The position numbers were made by a program, and so were the translations under genes. The notes beneath the pieces were generated by a model. It saw only the letters and a list, made by a program, of their open reading frames with translations. It was not told the origin of the DNA and searched no databases. Below, piece by piece: positions 26,528 through 34,676 of a stretch of 64,000 bases of DNA. Source of the stretch: Leptolyngbya sp. O-77. Lineage in GTDB: Bacteria; Cyanobacteriota; Cyanobacteriia; Elainellales; Elainellaceae. The stretch covers positions 843,001 through 907,000 of the forward strand of contig NZ_AP017367.1 in assembly GCF_001548395.1 (NCBI RefSeq). The letters run 5' to 3'. How positions within the stretch are numbered: position 1 is the first letter of the stretch; each line of letters starts with the position of its first letter.

Positions 26528-27934
26528 ATGAAGACTACGACAAATCTTGTAACAGAAGCCTGGCAACTCCTGGAGCGGTCGATTGTGTACTATGGCGATC
26601 GCCCCGTCGGCACCGTAGCAGCTTGCGACCCCAGCGTCGAAGCCCTGAACTACGATCAGTGCTTCGTTCGGGATTTTGTGTCCTCAGCACTGGTGTTTCT
26701 TACCCACGGCCGCCCCGAAATCGTCCGCAACTTTTTGGTGGAAACGCTGGCGCTCCAAAGCGGCGAGAAGCAGATGGATTACTTCTATGCCGGTCGAGGA
26801 TTAATGCCCGCCAGCTTTAAGGTCGTCACCGCCGAAGGAAAGCAATACCTCGTGGCAGATTTCGGTGAACACGCTATTGGTCGTGTCACGCCCGTCGATT
26901 CCTGCCTCTGGTGGATTATTCTGCTGCGGGCCTATGTCAAGGCAACAGGCGACCTGGATCTGGCCCACCAGCCGGAGTTTCAGCAGGGCATCCTGTGGAT
27001 TCTCAAGCTCTGCATGGCCGATCGCTTCGACATGTACCCCACCATGCTCGTCCCCGATGGCGCGTTCATGATCGACCGCCGCATGGGTGTAGACGGGCAT
27101 CCGTTGGAAATTCAAACCCTGTTCTACGCGGCGCTAATGTCAGCCCGGGAACTGCTGGCTCCCGGCCCGCGCAACGATATCCATATCCAGATCATCAACC
27201 AGCGCCTCAGCATTTTGAACTACCACATGCGCCAGTATTACTGGCTGGATGCGCGGCGGTTGAACACGATCTATCGCTATCACGGCGAAGAATTTGGCGA
27301 GGGCGCAGTCAACAAGTTCAATATCTATCCCGATTCAATTCCCGAATGGACATTCGACTGGATGCCCGACGAAGGCGGCTACCTAGCAGGCAACTTGGGC
27401 CCAGCCCGGCTAGACTTCCGCTTTTTTGCCCTGGGCAACCTGATGGCCGTCATCTCCTCGCTAACCAACACCGAAGAATCGCAGCAGGTGATGAACCTGA
27501 TCGAGCAGCGCTGGGATGACCTGGTAGGGCAAATGCCGATGAAGATTTGCTATCCTGCCGTCGTCGATCAGGAGTGGAAAATTCTGACGGGCTGCGACCC
27601 GAAGAACGTGCCCTGGTCGTATCACAATGGCGGCAGTTGGCCGATGCTGCTGTGGCTGATGGCGGCAGCCTGCCAAAAGACGGGACGCACGGATCTGTGT
27701 CGCCGAGCGATGGCCATTGCCGAACGCCGCCTCAGCGAAGACGAGTGGCCAGAGTATTATGACGGCAAGGCCGGACGCTACGTGGGCAAGGCCTCGCGGA
27801 AGTATCAAACCTGGACGATTGCAGGCTATTTGCTGGCGCAAGATTTTCTGGACAACCCTAGCCATCTTGATCTAATCTGCTTTGACGAAGATCCGCAGTT
27901 TTTTGACTGGATGTATCGTCTGCAAGAGTTCTAG
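26528..27934 (+). CDS. Alkaline/neutral invertase (glycoside hydrolase family 100)
   Basis: 468 residues. GH100 hallmarks are clear: LNYDQCFVRDFVSSALVFL with the Asp acid, DFGEHAIGRVTPVDSCLWW, RMGVDGHPLEIQTLFYAAL with the Glu-containing active-site segment, FNIYPDSIPEWTFDWMP and CDPKNVPWSYHNGGSWPMLLW. The enzyme hydrolyses sucrose to glucose and fructose in the cytosol, and cyanobacterial invertases are the ancestors of plant neutral invertases. It is preceded by a long non-coding gap and stands alone. Confidence 0.95.
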   Translation: MKTTTNLVTEAWQLLERSIVYYGDRPVGTVAACDPSVEALNYDQCFVRDFVSSALVFLTHGRPEIVRNFLVETLALQSGEKQMDYFYAGRGLMPASFKVVTAEGKQYLVADFGEHAIGRVTPVDSCLWWIILLRAYVKATGDLDLAHQPEFQQGILWILKLCMADRFDMYPTMLVPDGAFMIDRRMGVDGHPLEIQTLFYAALMSARELLAPGPRNDIHIQIINQRLSILNYHMRQYYWLDARRLNTIYRYHGEEFGEGAVNKFNIYPDSIPEWTFDWMPDEGGYLAGNLGPARLDFRFFALGNLMAVISSLTNTEESQQVMNLIEQRWDDLVGQMPMKICYPAVVDQEWKILTGCDPKNVPWSYHNGGSWPMLLWLMAAACQKTGRTDLCRRAMAIAERRLSEDEWPEYYDGKAGRYVGKASRKYQTWTIAGYLLAQDFLDNPSHLDLICFDEDPQFFDWMYRLQEF

Positions 27935-27990
27935 CCGGCCCCAAGGCGGCGGCTTGATGCAGCTACAGACCTGACAAGGGGGCTATACGG

Positions 27991-28464
27991 TTGACTCAGG
28001 TTTTCCAATTTGAGCAGGATTTTGCCGATTCGCTGCGGTGCGTGCCCATGCGCGTCCGTTATAACCTCGACACCTGTGGGATAAAGCTGAAGCTGGCCCA
28101 TTGGCACGCGCTGCCCTGGGGCGATCGCCAACTGCTGCTCGACTTGCCCTGCCAAAGCGAGGCAGAAATAGCCGCCTATCGCCAGCGGGTGTATAACCTG
28201 GTAGCGGCCCAAGGGGGCGATCGCCCAGCCGATTTGCCCCTTGATCCGCAGCCCGCCTGGCTCAATGCACACCAAATTCCCGACTCGGTGCAGCAGCAGG
28301 GGCAGCGCGTGGGTGTGTGCCTCACAACTGAACAGTGGAGCCGCCTCGATCCGCTCCAGCGGTTTGCGCTGATCAAGCTCAGCCAGTCTAGCCATGAACA
28401 TCAAAATTTTCTGCCTGCGCTGCGAGAATTTGGCGTGCTAGAGAGCGCTGGGTCAGAGGCATAG
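27991..28464 (+). CDS. narM: Nitrate reductase-associated protein (NarM-like)
   Basis: 157 residues starting at a TTG 8 nt after a strong AAGGGGG ribosome-binding site (27976-27982). The N-terminus FQFEQDFADSLRCVPMRVRYNLDTCGIKLKL and the C-terminal LQRFALIKLSQSSHEHQNFLPALREFG match the conserved nitrate reductase-associated family (NarM), needed to make active nitrate reductase in cyanobacteria. A paired Cys and two HxxH-like segments could bind metal. No narB, nirA or nrt genes are near, so it is a solitary copy; I see no NtcA-type GTA-N8-TAC upstream. Confidence 0.8.
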   Translation: MTQVFQFEQDFADSLRCVPMRVRYNLDTCGIKLKLAHWHALPWGDRQLLLDLPCQSEAEIAAYRQRVYNLVAAQGGDRPADLPLDPQPAWLNAHQIPDSVQQQGQRVGVCLTTEQWSRLDPLQRFALIKLSQSSHEHQNFLPALREFGVLESAGSEA

Positions 28465-28810
28465 CGGCTGATTGAGGGCGATCGCTGGGCAAAGCACATG
28501 GGAAAGCGCAGGGGAAAGCACTGGGGCGAGTTTCTTGTAAATCCACCGTTGCATAACTGTCACAAAGGTTCATAGACCCCGATTTTTAGGTTAAGCTTTT
28601 GTTTGATTCATTTCTTTGGTTCGATAGATTGAAGTTGTCCTATTGCTGATGGCAAAGCAATAGTCAGCTTTCTAGGCTCAACTGTGTTCTGTGGGCTGGT
28701 TTTTATCGTTAATCGATAGATCTGGACTTATGGGTTATCTCCAGGCGCGATCGCAGACGATTGGCGCTTATGTAGGTAACAATGTCGTAGCAGGTCGTAG
28801 CAGTGTCATA

Positions 28811-28862
28811 GCAGTTCGCAACGTTATAGCAGTTCGCAACGTTATAGCAGTTCATAGCAGCA
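28811..28862. repeat. 18-bp direct repeat
   Basis: GCAGTTCGCAACGTTATA is repeated twice exactly, with a degenerate third copy, between narM and the PBP gene. The 28465-29035 gap also carries a perfect 8-bp stem CTATTGCT/AGCAATAG at 28640-28663 and otherwise nothing I can support. Confidence 0.8.
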
Positions 28863-29035
28863 GGTTACGGCGTTAGGGTATAGCGGTGGCGGGGGCAACA
28901 ATCTCAGGATTTGTGGTTTTGCAAATCTTCTAGGTCTGGCCCAGCGCCACGATTGCAACCAGAGCAGTTCGATGAGTCCAAATCGGTCTTTTCCAAATTT
29001 GCTCTGTCTGTGCGGTTTCAGTGGGGAGAGTTAGC

Positions 29036-31624
29036 GTGACAGGTTTCTTTGATCGAGTTCAGGGCTGGGTCAAGCCAGAGGGCGATGCGCTACACAGCGG
29101 CAAGGACGACCGTCTGGCTCAAGCCTCAAGCGGCTTGGGTGTCCCGTTTGCAGACGACACTTCGACGCAGGACACGCCAGCCGATCTGCCTGTAGAAGCC
29201 TCCACTCAGGCTCCTGCGGATGCGGCGGTGCCCGTTTCTCCACCCCAGCCCGACCCGGCACTCGTGGAATGGTCAAAACCCAACCCTGATCCGGAGCCGC
29301 CTAAGCGATCGCCCCGTCGGTTCTATCAGGCCTGGTATGCCTGGGTGGTGATGGCGGCTCTGGCGGGTGCAGGTGGTTTTGGTATGGCGGCCATCGATAC
29401 GGTGCGCCAGATCCAGAGCGAGCTACCCGACCCAGAAGACGCACTGACCTATACCCGCGATGGCTCGATGACCATCAAGGCGGCCGATGGCACGGTGCTG
29501 CAACAGCTTGGGCCCGCGACGCGAGAGGCGCTCTCGCTCGACCAGATCCCAGAGACGATGATTAACGCCTTCATCGCTGCTGAGGACAAAAAGTTTTATG
29601 AACACAATGGTGTCGATTATCGGGCGATCGCCCGCGCTGCGTTGGCAAACCTGTCAGCCGGTGAGGTGGTCGAAGGAGCCAGCACCATCACCCAGCAGGT
29701 GACGCGGATCGTGTTTCTGGGGCAGGAACGCACCCTCGACCGTAAGTTTCGAGAAGCGCTGATGGCGCACAAAATGGAAAACGAGCTAACCAAGGATCAA
29801 ATCTTGGAGCGCTACCTGAATCTGGTCTATTTAGGTTCGGGCGCGTATGGCGTGGGCGATGCCGCCTGGATTTATTTCAGCAAGCCGATTGACCAGCTTT
29901 CACTATCTGAGATGGCCATGATTGCTGGACTGGCCCCTGCCCCCAGCGAATACTCGCCGCTGGTGAATCCCGATTTGGCCCGCAGCCGCCGCGATATTGT
30001 GCTGGAGCGAATGTATGAGTCTGGATTCATTACCGCCGCAGAACTGGCGGAGGCAAAGGCAGCAGAAATTGAGCTAACGCCCAGCCAGCCCCGTAATCTC
30101 ATTAGCCAAACGCCCCACTTTACCTCCTACATCCTCCAGCAAGAACTGCCTCAGCGCGTTAGCCCGGAGGTGTTGGAAGTGGGCGGATTGACTATCGAGA
30201 CGACGCTGAATCCCAAGTGGCAAGCTATTGCTCAGGAAACGGTTGCCAAAGCCGTCGAGCGCTATGGACGATGGGAGCGGTTTTCTGAGGCGGCTTTGGT
30301 ATCTATCGACCCCCGCACAGGCGAAATCAAAGCGCTGGTTGGCGGAAAAGACCTGGTTGCGGGTCAGTTTAACCGAGCAACCCAGGCGCAACGACAGCCC
30401 GGATCGACCTTTAAGGCGTTTGTCTATACAGCGGCGATCGCTGCCGGACTCTCCCCCTACAAGAGCTATCTGGACTCCAAGTTCATCGTTGATGGCTACG
30501 AGGTCAAAAACTACAGCGAGCGGCACTCTGGCAACATGTCCATGCGGGATGCGCTGGCCCGTTCCATCAACGTCATCGCAGTCAAGGTGCTGCTGGATGC
30601 GGGGTTTGATCCGGTGATGGAAATTTCTAAGCGCATGGGCATTCAGTCCAAGCTGATTCCTGCCTACTCGCTGGCGCTGGGCACGCTGGAGGTCAACCTG
30701 CTGGAACTCACCAGCGCCTATGGCACTCTCGCTGCTCAAGGAAAGCACATCGAGCCACACGGCATCACGCGAATTATCGACCGCTTTGGCAACGTGATTT
30801 ACGAGGCAAACTTCACGCCAGAGCAGGCCGTAGATACCGACAGCGCCAATATCATGACCTGGATGCTGCGGGGCGTGGTGAATGGCGGTACAGGCGGCAA
30901 CGCAGCACTGCGGGGCCGACCCGTCGCTGGCAAAACGGGAACCACCGATGCCAAGCGCGACCTCTGGTTCATCGGCTATATTCCTCAACTGGTGACGGGG
31001 GTATGGCTGGGCAATGACAATAATCGCCCGACGGCAGGAGCCAGCAGCACGGCCGCCCTCGTATGGCGCAACTATATGGCGCAGGCAACCGAGGGAATGC
31101 CGGTTGAGTCGTTCCCCCAGCCCAACCTGCGCGGCGATCGCAAAGGTTCCATCAAGGCGGAGCGAATTCGCCCCCGGAGAATGTTCGTTGGCCCGGCAAC
31201 CGGAGGTGACTCGGAGGGAGAATCTTCTGGTTCAAGCAGCCGCTCTCGCAGTCGATCCGAGGACACAGCACCCGCGCGATCGCCCAGTTCTCCTGCGGCT
31301 CGCGAAGCCTCCCCAGACACCCGTTCCGAGCCTCGCAAGATTCGCAACAGTGACCCTATGCAGTCGGCCCCATCGTCTCCCGCAGAGCCGCCGCCTGCTC
31401 GTCCGCAGTCTCCATCTGCCCCTGCCGAACCAGAGCCGCGTCCTGAACCCGTGCGGGTCGAGCGTCCCCAACCGGAACCTGTGGAAGCCCGTCCAGCGCC
31501 AGCGCCACCGCCAGCGCCACCGCCTGAGCGCCCTGCCCTGCCCCCTCGCCTAGAGCGGCCTCGCTCCGAGCCTGCGGCCCCGGCTCCGGCCCCGGCAGAA
31601 GCGCCCCCTCCTGCAACAGAGTAA
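29036..31624 (+). CDS. Class A penicillin-binding protein (PBP1a-type glycosyltransferase/transpeptidase)
   Basis: A GGGGAGAG ribosome-binding site at 29023-29030 favours the GTG at 29036 over the GTG at 29021. The protein has a ~95-residue polar cytoplasmic N-terminus, one membrane helix (AWYAWVVMAALAGAGGFGMAAI), then a GT51 glycosyltransferase domain: FIAAEDKKFYEHNGVD, GASTITQQ and EILERYLNLVYLG-like motifs. The transpeptidase has SxxK (PGSTFKAF), SxN (ARSINV) and KTGTT. The last ~150 residues are a Pro/Ala/Ser/Arg-rich disordered tail, unusually long, probably spanning or binding the peptidoglycan. It polymerises and cross-links glycan strands in the periplasm. It is followed by a Psb35-like gene 161 bp downstream. 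Confidence 0.94.
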   Translation: MTGFFDRVQGWVKPEGDALHSGKDDRLAQASSGLGVPFADDTSTQDTPADLPVEASTQAPADAAVPVSPPQPDPALVEWSKPNPDPEPPKRSPRRFYQAWYAWVVMAALAGAGGFGMAAIDTVRQIQSELPDPEDALTYTRDGSMTIKAADGTVLQQLGPATREALSLDQIPETMINAFIAAEDKKFYEHNGVDYRAIARAALANLSAGEVVEGASTITQQVTRIVFLGQERTLDRKFREALMAHKMENELTKDQILERYLNLVYLGSGAYGVGDAAWIYFSKPIDQLSLSEMAMIAGLAPAPSEYSPLVNPDLARSRRDIVLERMYESGFITAAELAEAKAAEIELTPSQPRNLISQTPHFTSYILQQELPQRVSPEVLEVGGLTIETTLNPKWQAIAQETVAKAVERYGRWERFSEAALVSIDPRTGEIKALVGGKDLVAGQFNRATQAQRQPGSTFKAFVYTAAIAAGLSPYKSYLDSKFIVDGYEVKNYSERHSGNMSMRDALARSINVIAVKVLLDAGFDPVMEISKRMGIQSKLIPAYSLALGTLEVNLLELTSAYGTLAAQGKHIEPHGITRIIDRFGNVIYEANFTPEQAVDTDSANIMTWMLRGVVNGGTGGNAALRGRPVAGKTGTTDAKRDLWFIGYIPQLVTGVWLGNDNNRPTAGASSTAALVWRNYMAQATEGMPVESFPQPNLRGDRKGSIKAERIRPRRMFVGPATGGDSEGESSGSSSRSRSRSEDTAPARSPSSPAAREASPDTRSEPRKIRNSDPMQSAPSSPAEPPPARPQSPSAPAEPEPRPEPVRVERPQPEPVEARPAPAPPPAPPPERPALPPRLERPRSEPAAPAPAPAEAPPPATE

Positions 31625-31785
31625 TTCCTGAAGGAACCCATACCTTGCAGAAAGCTGCGGAGAAACACCCGATGGGGCTTTTCACATCGTTGCCCCCGAT
31701 CAGCCCTTGCCCAGAAACAGTGGTGTGAGGGGCCGATTCTACGGAATGATAATTTTAGGAATCTAAAATACTTGGAGCGTCGGTT

Positions 31786-31974
31786 ATGGTGCTGTTGATG
31801 GATGTAGCCGCAGGTGGCGGTTTTCCAGTGTGGTTTACGGTAGTCTACGTGGTGGGGTTTATTGCGGCCGTCACCATCGGCTCGATCGCCTGGTATAACT
31901 CGAAGCGGCCGCCGGGTTGGGAAGCCAAGGAGCGCCCAGACATCGTTCCGAAGATCGACGAAGACCCCAAGTAG
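31786..31974 (+). CDS. Small single-helix protein resembling PSII assembly protein Psb35
   Basis: 62 residues: a short lumenal-type N-terminus, one membrane helix (WFTVVYVVGFIAAVTIGSIAWY) followed by NSKRPPGWE and an acidic tail. The helix sequence and the following NSKRPxGWE motif agree with my memory of Psb35-type proteins, which stabilise the CP47 assembly module and its Hlips during PSII assembly. An internal start (MDVAAGGGF) is possible. The assignment rests on this motif and not on an alignment. An Hlip is encoded 20 kb away. Confidence 0.55.
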   Translation: MVLLMDVAAGGGFPVWFTVVYVVGFIAAVTIGSIAWYNSKRPPGWEAKERPDIVPKIDEDPK

Positions 31975-32162
31975 ACGCGGAAAAGGTAAAGGATTAATTA
32001 GTAAAGATTGCTGAGAAGGGTTGCTGAGAAGGGTTGCTGAGTTCGATCGGAAATTCAATAAAAAATGGGATACAACAAAAAATGGGATACAACGGCATCA
32101 CCGCTATACCCCACTGTGTTCGCTGTAGTAGCTGCTCCAATGAACGGCGGAAGGGCCAGATC

Positions 32163-32900
32163 TCAACTCAGGATTGCCTGCTGGAGGGCTTTTCTTTGCT
32201 GCGGCGAGAGAGAGGCGACCAGTTCCCGAACCGTAGCCGTGTCTAGTTCCTGATTGTCTCCTCTAAGCAGCGCCAGGAAGGAGTCTGGCAAGTGGTCGGC
32301 AATCCCTGGTAGCGGCGGCTCTAGGGCTTCGTCAGCTTCTGGGTGGCGGCATACGCCTGTGTCGCAGTTTAGCCCTAGCTCGTGCCAGATGAGGGTTGGC
32401 ACAGCGTTGCCCCGTCGTCCTGCGTATTCCTGATTTAGCACATGGGTTTCCAGGTAGGCTTTGGGCGATTCGTAGCACGACTGGGCGCGGGCATGGGGAA
32501 TCGTGAACCCACCAAACGCCTTGCGATATTCTTCTGAGTCGAGCAGCGTGGAAATTAGCCCTGTTGCGCCCTGTCGGGCCAGAATGTTGCCATAGTGCTG
32601 CATTTCTTCGTGGTTGAGCAGCGCCCGCCCCAAGAAATGCTTCAGACAGCGCTCTATAAATTTGTAGTTAGACGTGTTGAAGTAAAAGGCGTTGAGATAT
32701 ACCTCGGACTGTCCCAGTTCGCGCAGAAACCGCCGTACCCCGATCCGGTTGGCCAGAAAGTCCTTTTCCAACCGTCCCAAGATTCGCCGTTCATAGCTGT
32801 AGGGCTGGCGTTCGAGGACTTGCCGATAGATTTGCTGGAGGGCGGCTTCGCGCTCGGTCTGAGAGGAATTGGGATGAATCGAAATGGGTGTGTGTTGCAT
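32163..32900 (-). CDS. Phycobilisome linker polypeptide, single-domain
   Basis: Start taken at ATG 32900 (MQHTPISIHPNSS). Residues ~15-140 form one PBS linker domain: AALQQIYRQVLERQPY, DFLANRIGVRRFLRELGQSEVYLNAFYFN, FIERCLKHFLGRALLNHEEM and LLDSEEYRKAFGGFTIP. The C-terminal ~100 residues are unusual, with YAGRRGNAVPTLIWHELGLNCDTGVCRHPE, including a CDTGVC cysteine pair. A canonical rod-core linker (CpcG) has a similar length but a different C-terminus. It starts 31 bp after the phycobiliprotein gene on the same strand, so the two are cotranscribed. The pair could link an unusual globin to a rod or core, or serve as an accessory or assembly pair. Confidence 0.82.
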   Translation of the reverse strand: MQHTPISIHPNSSQTEREAALQQIYRQVLERQPYSYERRILGRLEKDFLANRIGVRRFLRELGQSEVYLNAFYFNTSNYKFIERCLKHFLGRALLNHEEMQHYGNILARQGATGLISTLLDSEEYRKAFGGFTIPHARAQSCYESPKAYLETHVLNQEYAGRRGNAVPTLIWHELGLNCDTGVCRHPEADEALEPPLPGIADHLPDSFLALLRGDNQELDTATVRELVASLSPQQRKALQQAILS

Positions 32901-32931
32901 AGCGACCTCTGGAATGACCTCTAGACGTAGG

Positions 32932-33405
32932 CTAGGCGTGGGATTGCAGCGCCAGAACAACGCTATCCAGGTACGGAGAAATGAGCGTATTGGCGGCGGG
33001 CGAGAGGTTGGCGGCGATCGCCTCCTGGAGATAGCGATAGGCCGTGGCGCAGTGGCTATGGCGCTTGTGGGCCATCAGGATGGTGTCGAGCCAAGACATC
33101 ATCTGCTCTTTGAAAAATGTTTCGTCATCGCGCAGCACTGAGAGGGCAATGTAGCGAACGACTTCGGTCATGTCGTATAAACAGCGCTGTCCATGCTGCT
33201 GGATTAGCTCTGGGTGCACCTGCGCCAGCTTCTTGAGCGCCTGGTGAATCATTGGCGTGCTGCGATCGCGCAATTGCTGATAGGCATCTAGCCGGGTCTG
33301 ATAGGTTTGCACGTAGGCACTCAGGGTTTGCAGTCCTTGCTGATCCAGATAAGTGCCATCAGCGTTTCGCAAACTTCGATCTAGGGTGTGGCTAAGGGTG
33401 AGCAT
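32932..33405 (-). CDS. Orphan phycobiliprotein-fold protein
   Basis: 157 residues with the globin-like phycobiliprotein pattern. The segment QRCLYDMTEVVRYIALSVL aligns with the helix that holds the bilin-binding Cys84 and Asp87 (CLxD) of allophycocyanin-type subunits, so a covalent bilin is possible. LSPAANTLISPYLDSVVLAL corresponds to the C-terminal helices. The N-terminal ~30 residues resemble the X-Y helices. It is clearly divergent from ApcA, ApcB, CpcA or CpcB, and no partner alpha/beta subunit lies nearby. It leads a two-gene operon with the linker. Confidence 0.75.
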   Translation of the reverse strand: MLTLSHTLDRSLRNADGTYLDQQGLQTLSAYVQTYQTRLDAYQQLRDRSTPMIHQALKKLAQVHPELIQQHGQRCLYDMTEVVRYIALSVLRDDETFFKEQMMSWLDTILMAHKRHSHCATAYRYLQEAIAANLSPAANTLISPYLDSVVLALQSHA

Positions 33406-33529
33406 AGGACAAAGACCATGCGATGGAGACGAGTGGGAAAAGGCGGATGGCGATCGCCCTGCACCCTCTCAACCGCTGCGGCGCTGAGCAACTTGCCATC
33501 CTTAGGATCAGACTGCCCACTCCGCAAAA

Positions 33530-33592
33530 CAGCCCCCCACAAAGATGTATTTCTTAATACATCCCGGTGCGGGTTCAACGGTTTGGGGGCTG
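33530..33592 (+). other. Nested hairpin in the divergent gap
   Basis: CAGCCCCC (33530-33537) pairs with GGGGGCTG (33585-33592), enclosing a perfect 8-bp stem GATGTATT/AATACATC with a 4-nt loop. It lies in the gap between the phycobiliprotein operon and the SUMF1-like gene. The next 100 bp also contain CGGCT/AGCCG and CGGT/ACCG stems. It may be a leader structure of the SUMF1-like gene or an RNA; no motif of a named riboswitch is visible. Confidence 0.4.
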
Positions 33593-33710
33593 GAATTGTC
33601 TGGGAAATCCGGAGTGAGTGTCCAGTTTGCAAAAGCGCGGCTGGGAGAGCCGGAGAGCGGTTCGATGCACCGTATGATGAGGGGTGTAAAGCAATCAACC
33701 CCAGTCATCG

Positions 33711-34616
33711 ATGTTCAATCAGAGTACACCGGAACTAATGCCGGTGGAGTTTGAAGTGCTGACCCTATTGCCGACTGGCGAAGTGGGCGATCGCCGCACG
33801 GGTCGAGCCAAGCTCTGGAAAGAATCTCTGGCTGCGGGCGTAGCGCTGGAGATGGTGATTTTGCCGGGAGGCCCGTTTACGATGGGCGCACCCAGAGAAG
33901 AGGAGGGCTGGCATCCTTCGCAGTTTCCCCAGCATTTGGTTACGCTGCGACCTTTTTCCTTGAGCAAATATCCCGTGACGCAGGCCCAGTGGCGAGCCGT
34001 AGCGGCGCTGCCTGTGGTAGGGCGATCGCTCGACCCAGATCCCGCCCATTTCAAAGGCGATTACCATCCGGTGGAGCAGGTGTCGTGGCTGGAGGCGGTG
34101 GAATTTTGCGATCGCCTCACCGCGCACACGGGCCGTCCCTACCGCCTGCCCAGCGAGGCCGAGTGGGAATACGCCTGTCGCGGCGGCACAGAGACTCCTT
34201 TTCACGTCGGCGAAACCCTTACCACCGACCTGGCAAATTACTCCGGAGTGGACTGGGAGTATCAGGGGCGACTGTGCAACCGGGGCAGCTACGGGCAGGG
34301 GCCCCAGGGCGAAGACCGCCGCGAGACCTTGCCTGTGGGCTATTTTGCCCATGCCAATGCCTTTGGACTCTGCGACCTGCATGGCAATGTGCGCGAGTGG
34401 TGTCAGGATACCTGGCATGACACCTACGCCGATGCGCCGACAGACGGAACCGCGTGGGGAAACGGGCGCGACCCCAAACGGCGCATACTGCGGGGCGGCT
34501 CCTGGAACGTGGGGCCCCGCAGTTGTCGCTCTGCTTTTCGGTCGCGGGCCGAGGGCGATCGCGGCCTGTATGACATTGGTTTTCGGGTCGCCTGCGGCTG
34601 GGACGGGTTTGCTTGA
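33711..34616 (+). CDS. Formylglycine-generating-enzyme (SUMF1) family protein
   Basis: 301 residues. The fold is shown by FTMGAPREEEGWHPSQFPQHLV, SKYPVTQAQWRAV, HPVEQVSWLEAVEFCDRL, YRLPSEAEWEYACRGGTETPF, NAFGLCDLHGNVREWCQD and the C-terminal RGGSWNVGPRSCRSAFR...GFRVA. Family members act as sulfatase-activating enzymes or, in bacteria, as general carbohydrate-, kinase- or retroelement-associated proteins. The two active-site Cys of true FGEs cannot be confirmed here, since the C-terminal RSCRSA has only one Cys near the expected place, so catalysis is uncertain. No sulfatase gene is in the window. An internal start at 33738 is possible. Confidence 0.9.
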   Translation: MFNQSTPELMPVEFEVLTLLPTGEVGDRRTGRAKLWKESLAAGVALEMVILPGGPFTMGAPREEEGWHPSQFPQHLVTLRPFSLSKYPVTQAQWRAVAALPVVGRSLDPDPAHFKGDYHPVEQVSWLEAVEFCDRLTAHTGRPYRLPSEAEWEYACRGGTETPFHVGETLTTDLANYSGVDWEYQGRLCNRGSYGQGPQGEDRRETLPVGYFAHANAFGLCDLHGNVREWCQDTWHDTYADAPTDGTAWGNGRDPKRRILRGGSWNVGPRSCRSAFRSRAEGDRGLYDIGFRVACGWDGFA

Positions 34617-34646
34617 GGTTTTCCTGAGGTTTTCCTGAGGTTTTCC
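34614..34646. repeat. 11-bp tandem repeat starting at a stop codon
   Basis: TGAGGTTTTCC is repeated three times; the first TGA is the stop codon of the SUMF1-like gene. Confidence 0.85.
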
Positions 34647-34676
34647 TGAGCTTCTACATCCCGGCAAGTAGCAGGC

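Noticed and set aside
33388..33738. A 116-codon frame with RVGKGGWRSP and stem sequences GAGAGCCGG that recalled group II intron ends
   Set aside because: The domain V hairpin of a group II intron is not completed and no reverse transcriptase frame is present.
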